64,000 bases of DNA from Streptomyces olindensis. GTDB taxonomy: Bacteria > Actinomycetota > Actinomycetes > Streptomycetales > Streptomycetaceae. The first letter of the stretch is position 1. The number at the start of each line of letters is the position of its first letter. The stretch spans positions 579,882 through 643,881 of the forward strand of contig JJOH01000019.1 of the NCBI GenBank assembly GCA_000696115.1, in the 5' to 3' direction. Made by a program: the position numbers and the translations under genes. Shown here in pieces: positions 58,630 through 64,000 of the stretch. A model generated the notes under the pieces. It was given only the letters and a program-made list of their open reading frames with translations, did no database searches and was not told the origin of the DNA.

Positions 58630-59310
58630 TCAGAGCCGGTCGAGGATCTTCTCGAACTTCTCGACCTCGGCGGACTGGGTCTTCACGACGTCGGCTGCGA
58701 GCTTCTTGGCCGTGGCGTTGCGGCCGTTCTTCTGCTCGTCCTCCGCCATGGTGATCGCGCCCTTGTGGTGCTCGATCATCATCTCCGCGAACATGCGGTC
58801 GAACTCGGTGCCCTTGGCGGCCTCGAGCTTCTTCATGTCCTCGTCGGACATCATTCCGGACATCCCGGATTCGTGGTCCATGCCACCGGACCCGTGGTCC
58901 ATGCCGGGCATGCTCTCCTCGGCGGACTCCGGCTTGTCCCAGGCCTTCAGCCAGGACTTCATGGTCTGGATCTCGGGATCCTGGGCCTTCTCGATCTCCG
59001 CGGACAGGGTCTTGATCTCCGCGTCGTAAGCCCGGCCGTCCGCGAGCTTGGACATCTCCAGAGCCTGCTCGTGGTGCGGGATCATCATCTGGGCGAACAT
59101 CACGTCGGCGTCGTTGAACGCGCCGGGCGCCGGGTTGTCGCCCGCGGTCTGCGTGGGCGTGGCGGAGGCGGGGCTACCGCTCCCGTGGTCCATGCCCTCC
59201 ATGTCGTCCCCGCCGCAGGCGGCGAGCAGCAGCCCGCCTGCCGCGACGGTGCTCACGATCGCCATACGACGACGGAAACGGCGGCGCAGGGCAGGGTTGT
59301 GGGCAGTCAT
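58630..59310 (-). CDS. DUF305 lipoprotein
   Basis: 226 residues. Basic start RRRFRRRMAIVS, signal helix, lipobox LLAACGG. Two DUF305 repeats follow: MFAQMMIPHHEQALEMSKLA and MFAEMMIEHHKGAITMAEDE, each with the MMxxHH motif; a Met/Asp/His-rich linker (MPGMDHGSGGMDHESGMSG) joins them. DUF305 proteins are ferritin-like helical bundles linked to copper and metal tolerance. ATG at 59310 has GAGG 9 bases upstream. Confidence 0.92.
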   Translation of the reverse strand: MTAHNPALRRRFRRRMAIVSTVAAGGLLLAACGGDDMEGMDHGSGSPASATPTQTAGDNPAPGAFNDADVMFAQMMIPHHEQALEMSKLADGRAYDAEIKTLSAEIEKAQDPEIQTMKSWLKAWDKPESAEESMPGMDHGSGGMDHESGMSGMMSDEDMKKLEAAKGTEFDRMFAEMMIEHHKGAITMAEDEQKNGRNATAKKLAADVVKTQSAEVEKFEKILDRL

Positions 59311-59403
59311 GTGCGAATACCTCGCTTGATCAGTTCTGTCAGTGAAGGTGGGGGATACACGCCGTGTGCACGGGCATGACGAAGCCCGGGCTGCGGCTCC
59401 GGC

Positions 59404-59877
59404 CTATATCCGCAGCACTGACAGCTGAACGAGGAGAGGTCTGGGCGGTGGCGGGAAGGGACGCAGCACTGCCATCGCGCGGGCGAGCAGGGCCGTCAGC
59501 TGGCCTTTCCGACGAGCCGCCGCGCACGGGAACAGCCAGAGCAGCCATCCGGTGAGAACAGCCACGCACACGGACAGCACGTCCATGCCGGTAACGGGCC
59601 CTTCCGCGGTCGGTTCGGTCGGTGCAACCGCCCCATGGTCCACCATTGCCACGGGCTCGGTGGAGGTCCGGGTCTCTGCAGCTCCCTGGGCCATGTCGTC
59701 CTGGTGCGTGACCGAGACGGCATGAGATGCGCCGCCCGTTCCTGAGCCGGACGAGTGCTCCGGATGTCCCATCGTGTGCATGGCGAAGACGCCGAATGCG
59801 AGCGCGGCGACCAGCAGCAGGTACCCGAAGGCCCCTCCCACACGCAGCCGACTGCTCACACGCAACATGCCGGACAT
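59404..59877 (-). CDS. DUF6153-like small membrane protein, copy 2
   Basis: 157 residues. Membrane segment near the start (GGAFGYLLLVAALAFGVF), His-rich linker (HTMGHPEHSSG), a second membrane segment (VLSVCVAVLTGWLLWLFPCA) and a C-terminus RPLLVQLSVLRI like the closing motif of copy 1. The start at 59877 or 59868 is uncertain; ribosome-site support is weak. It precedes the DUF305 gene by about 95 bases and probably forms one transcript with it. Confidence 0.72.
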   Translation of the reverse strand: MSGMLRVSSRLRVGGAFGYLLLVAALAFGVFAMHTMGHPEHSSGSGTGGASHAVSVTHQDDMAQGAAETRTSTEPVAMVDHGAVAPTEPTAEGPVTGMDVLSVCVAVLTGWLLWLFPCAAARRKGQLTALLARAMAVLRPFPPPPRPLLVQLSVLRI

Positions 59878-60063
59878 GCTACTAAGACGCTTCCTGGGAC
59901 GGCGACCTGCCGACCGGCCCCGCAAGCTCACCCTCGCACCAGCCGTCGCAGATGCCTGGACATATTCACGCCGGTCCGCCACCACCTCAGCCGTGTCGCC
60001 TCACCGGCCAGGATCGACACCATGCGCGTACCCCTGATCAGCAGTGATGACGCGTCTGGCCCG

Positions 60064-61490
60064 TCAGCGCGAGAGTGGTCCGCCCAGTACGTCCAGGACG
60101 GTCCCGCCGAGCACTCCGAGTACGACGGATCCGGTGGCCGCCCCGTAGGCGACTGCGGCAGCTGACCTGGACATCGCGCCCGGATCACTCCCGGGTCCGC
60201 GTGCGAGAAAGGCTGGGGCGATCCAGCGCAGGTAGTAGAAGAGGGAGGCCACCGTGTTGACGGCCGCGACGACGGCGAGCCATGCGTAGCCGCCGTCGAT
60301 GGCCGCGCTGAAGGCTTCCAGTTTGCCGAGGAAGACGGCGGTCGGGGGTGTGCCCACCAGGCCCAGCAGGCAGACGACGAGCGAGGCGACCAGGGCCGGG
60401 TGCGCCCGTGCCAGGCCGCGGTAGTCGTCGATGGCGTGGGCGCCCGGGAGCGCGCAGACGACGGCGAAGGCGCCGAGGTTGGTCAGCGCGTACGCGGCGA
60501 GGTAGTACAGCAGCGCCTCCTGGTCGAGGGCGGTGCGCCCGGCGACGGCCACCGGGAGCAGGAGGTAGCCGACCTGGCTGATGGTGGAGTACGCGAGCAG
60601 GCGCTTGACATCCTGCTGGAAGAAGGCCGCCAGGTTGCCCAACGTCATCGAGGCGACCGAGAGCACCGCCACCAGGCCGGCCCACGGCAGGTCGGCGTCC
60701 GCGAGCGGCACGGCGGCGAGCCGGTAGAACGCCGCCAGGGCGCCGATCTTCGGGATCGTGGTGAGGAAGGCAGCAACGGGCCCCGAGCTGCCCTGGACCG
60801 CGTCCGGCACCCAGAAGTGGCCGGGCACGCCTCCGGCCTTGAACAGGACGCCGGCGAGCAGGGCGAGCGTGCCGGCTGCCACCAGTCCCGCCGGTGCCTC
60901 GGCGAGTTCAGTGCGCAGCATCGGGTACGACGTGACGCGCCCGGCGGCGAGGAGGGCGGTGATACCGGCGAGCATCACGACGCCGAGGAGCGCACCCACC
61001 ACGTAGAACTTCATGGCCGCCTCGGTGCCGGGGCCGTCCTTGCGGAACCCTGCGAGCGCGTAGGCGGGCACGCTGGCCAGCAGGTAACCGGCAGCGAGGA
61101 GGAGCAGGTCCTGGGCGCCGGCCATCATCAGGGCGCCGGCGGAGGCGAGCTGGAGAAGGACGTAGAACTCCGTCTCGCGTGGGTCGGCGTACATGCGTGG
61201 CATTGCCAGCGCGAGGACCAGCAGTGTGGCGCCGAGGATGACGATCCTGCTGGTGGCAGTGAGCGTGTCCAGGGCGAAGGAGTCGCCGAAAGCCGTCTCC
61301 ACGGGGCCGGCCGCCGCAATCGCGGCGGCCACGACCCCCCCGGTGCAGGCCGCGCCGGCCATCGCTCCGGTAAGCCACTGGCGGCCGCGCGGCAGCCACG
61401 CTCCGAGCAGCAGACCGAGCACGGCCGAGGCGCCGAGCAGGACCTCGGGCAGGAGGTCGAGGGGGTTCTCGTTCATCCCGGTCATCTCGT

Positions 61491-61494
<4 letters not shown>
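60064..61494 (-). CDS. nuoN: NADH-quinone oxidoreductase subunit N
   Basis: 476 residues with about 14 membrane segments. Antiporter-like motifs are present: FRKDGPGTEAAMKFYVVGAL, the lysine-bearing FKAGGVPGHFWVPDAVQGSS and FQQDVKRLLAYSTISQVGYL. It is a proton-pumping membrane subunit of complex I. The ATG overlaps the nuoM stop (ATGA). Gene order L-M-N matches nuo clusters. Confidence 0.93.
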
Positions 61495-63004
<1,510 letters not shown>

Positions 63005-63008
<4 letters not shown>

Positions 63009-64000
63009 CTCACAAGGACGAGGACGACGGCGAGGACGGTGAAGGCGGCGATCGCCTGCGCGATGTACTGGTGCAGCTGTCCGGTCTGCGGCCGTCGCGC
63101 CCAGCGGCCGAGCGCACGGGTACCGCCCGCGACGCCCTCCACGGCGCCGTCGACGAGCCGCTCCGCCTGGGCGTTGGTCCACTGCGCCAACCGGACCGAG
63201 CCGCGGGCGGTGTCCTCGACGGCGCGGTCCAGTACGCGGTCGTCGAAGGTGGCGAGCGCGCCGGCGAGGCGTAGTACAGGGTTCACGAAGAGGAAGCGTG
63301 CGGCGGTCTCCAGGCGAATCCAGTCCGAAGCCCAGGCAGTCAATCGGCTGAGCACGGCGAGGAGTTGAGGACCATGGATCCAGACCAGGGCCGAGACAGC
63401 GACCGCAAGCGCGCCCGACAGGGCGAACTCCCAAAAGTACGGGCCCGGTTCCGCCTCTCCCCCGAGAACCCGCCCCACCGCGTCCCGGACGGGTGGGAAG
63501 GACGGGGCGGTGAGTGCGGCGCAGGCGACGGCCAGAGTCACGAGCGGCAGCCGGGCCACATGCGGCAGCGGCTGCCCGCGATCGTCCGGTAGGGGCACGG
63601 GCACGGGCTGCCAGACGAACCACAGGGCCTTGACGCTGTAGACAGCGGAGATCACCGCACCGGCCAGCCCGACGACGTACAGCGCCGCGTTGTCCTCAAG
63701 GGCGTCGGCGAGGAGCACATCCTTGGCCGCCCACAGGGCCAGAGGCGGGACACCGGCCAGAGTAAGGCCCGCAACGGTGAACGTGATCCCGGCCGTACGG
63801 TGCCGCCGGGCCGCCCCGCGCAGGGCGGACAGCGCCTTGGCGCCGAAGGCTGTCAGCCAGGCGCCCGCGACGAGGAAGGCCAGGCTCTTCGCGGCGGCAT
63901 GGGCGATGAGCTGTAAGGTTCCGCCAGTTACCGCACCAGCCCCGGCGGCGAGCATCATGAAGCCGATCTGGGCACAGGTCGAGGCGGCGAGCAGCTGCTT
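63005..64000 (-). CDS. nuoL: NADH-quinone oxidoreductase subunit L, N-terminus beyond window
   Basis: The C-terminal 331 codons; the frame stays open to the window edge (KQLLAASTCAQIGF before the first visible methionines), corresponding to the KxxLAxSTxSQxGY region of NuoL. IAHAAAKSLAFLVAGAWL and LALWAAKDVLLADALEDN follow; the tail includes the long lateral helix region. Only the part from the middle of the antiporter domain onward is seen. Confidence 0.9.

Overview
The window looks like a Streptomyces chromosome. Coding DNA is very GC-rich with GTG starts, mycothiol-type enzymes (two MscR-like dehydrogenases), actinobacterial families (DUF2180, DUF5134, DUF6153-like) and one copy of the hairpin-rich repeat common between Streptomyces genes. 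No rRNA, tRNA, CRISPR array, insertion sequence or phage gene was seen.

Region A (1-17 kb) is an amine/amino-acid catabolic area with signs of rearrangement. It starts with a truncated aldehyde dehydrogenase, an Lrp regulator with a scar of a second Lrp and of aspA, then a minus-strand operon for a spermidine/putrescine-type ABC transporter plus a succinate-semialdehyde-type dehydrogenase. A GntR/FadR regulator sits between two cassettes in inverted orientation: RidA - PLP racemase/aldolase-like enzyme - SDR (7.9-10.4 kb, intact) and HAD hydrolase - RidA - remnants of the same PLP and SDR genes - two FAD amine oxidases (12.9-17 kb). Both promoters and the regulator's own promoter carry copies of one operator type (TGGTCGA-N3-TCGACCA).

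Region B (17-52 kb) encodes an apparently complete route from choline to pyruvate: choline dehydrogenase (betA), betaine aldehyde dehydrogenase (betB), a glycine betaine ABC transporter and a BCCT carrier, a Rieske demethylase with its ferredoxin and reductase, a dimethylglycine oxidase/dehydrogenase, heterotetrameric sarcosine oxidase (soxB, fused soxD-soxA, soxG), glyA and sdaA. The C1 by-products are covered by two formaldehyde-oxidising mycothiol dehydrogenases with a metallo-beta-lactamase-fold hydrolase, folD, metF, purU and a formate dehydrogenase-like molybdopterin enzyme. Two very similar IclR regulators lie inside the region. About eleven promoters share one layout: a TTGAC(A/C)-type -35 box followed some 25-30 bases later by TTGCG-N5-CGCAA-like inverted repeats. 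This is a local regulon read directly from the sequence. Which IclR protein binds it is an inference.

Region C (52.6-60 kb) is a copper/metal cluster: a Met/His-rich multicopper oxidase lipoprotein, two DUF6153-like small proteins, small membrane proteins, a TetR regulator, a DUF5134 protein, a BNR-repeat lipoprotein and a DUF305 lipoprotein, with a candidate CsoR box at 54.9 kb. Region D (60-64 kb) holds nuoN, nuoM and the 3' part of nuoL, which runs off the window.
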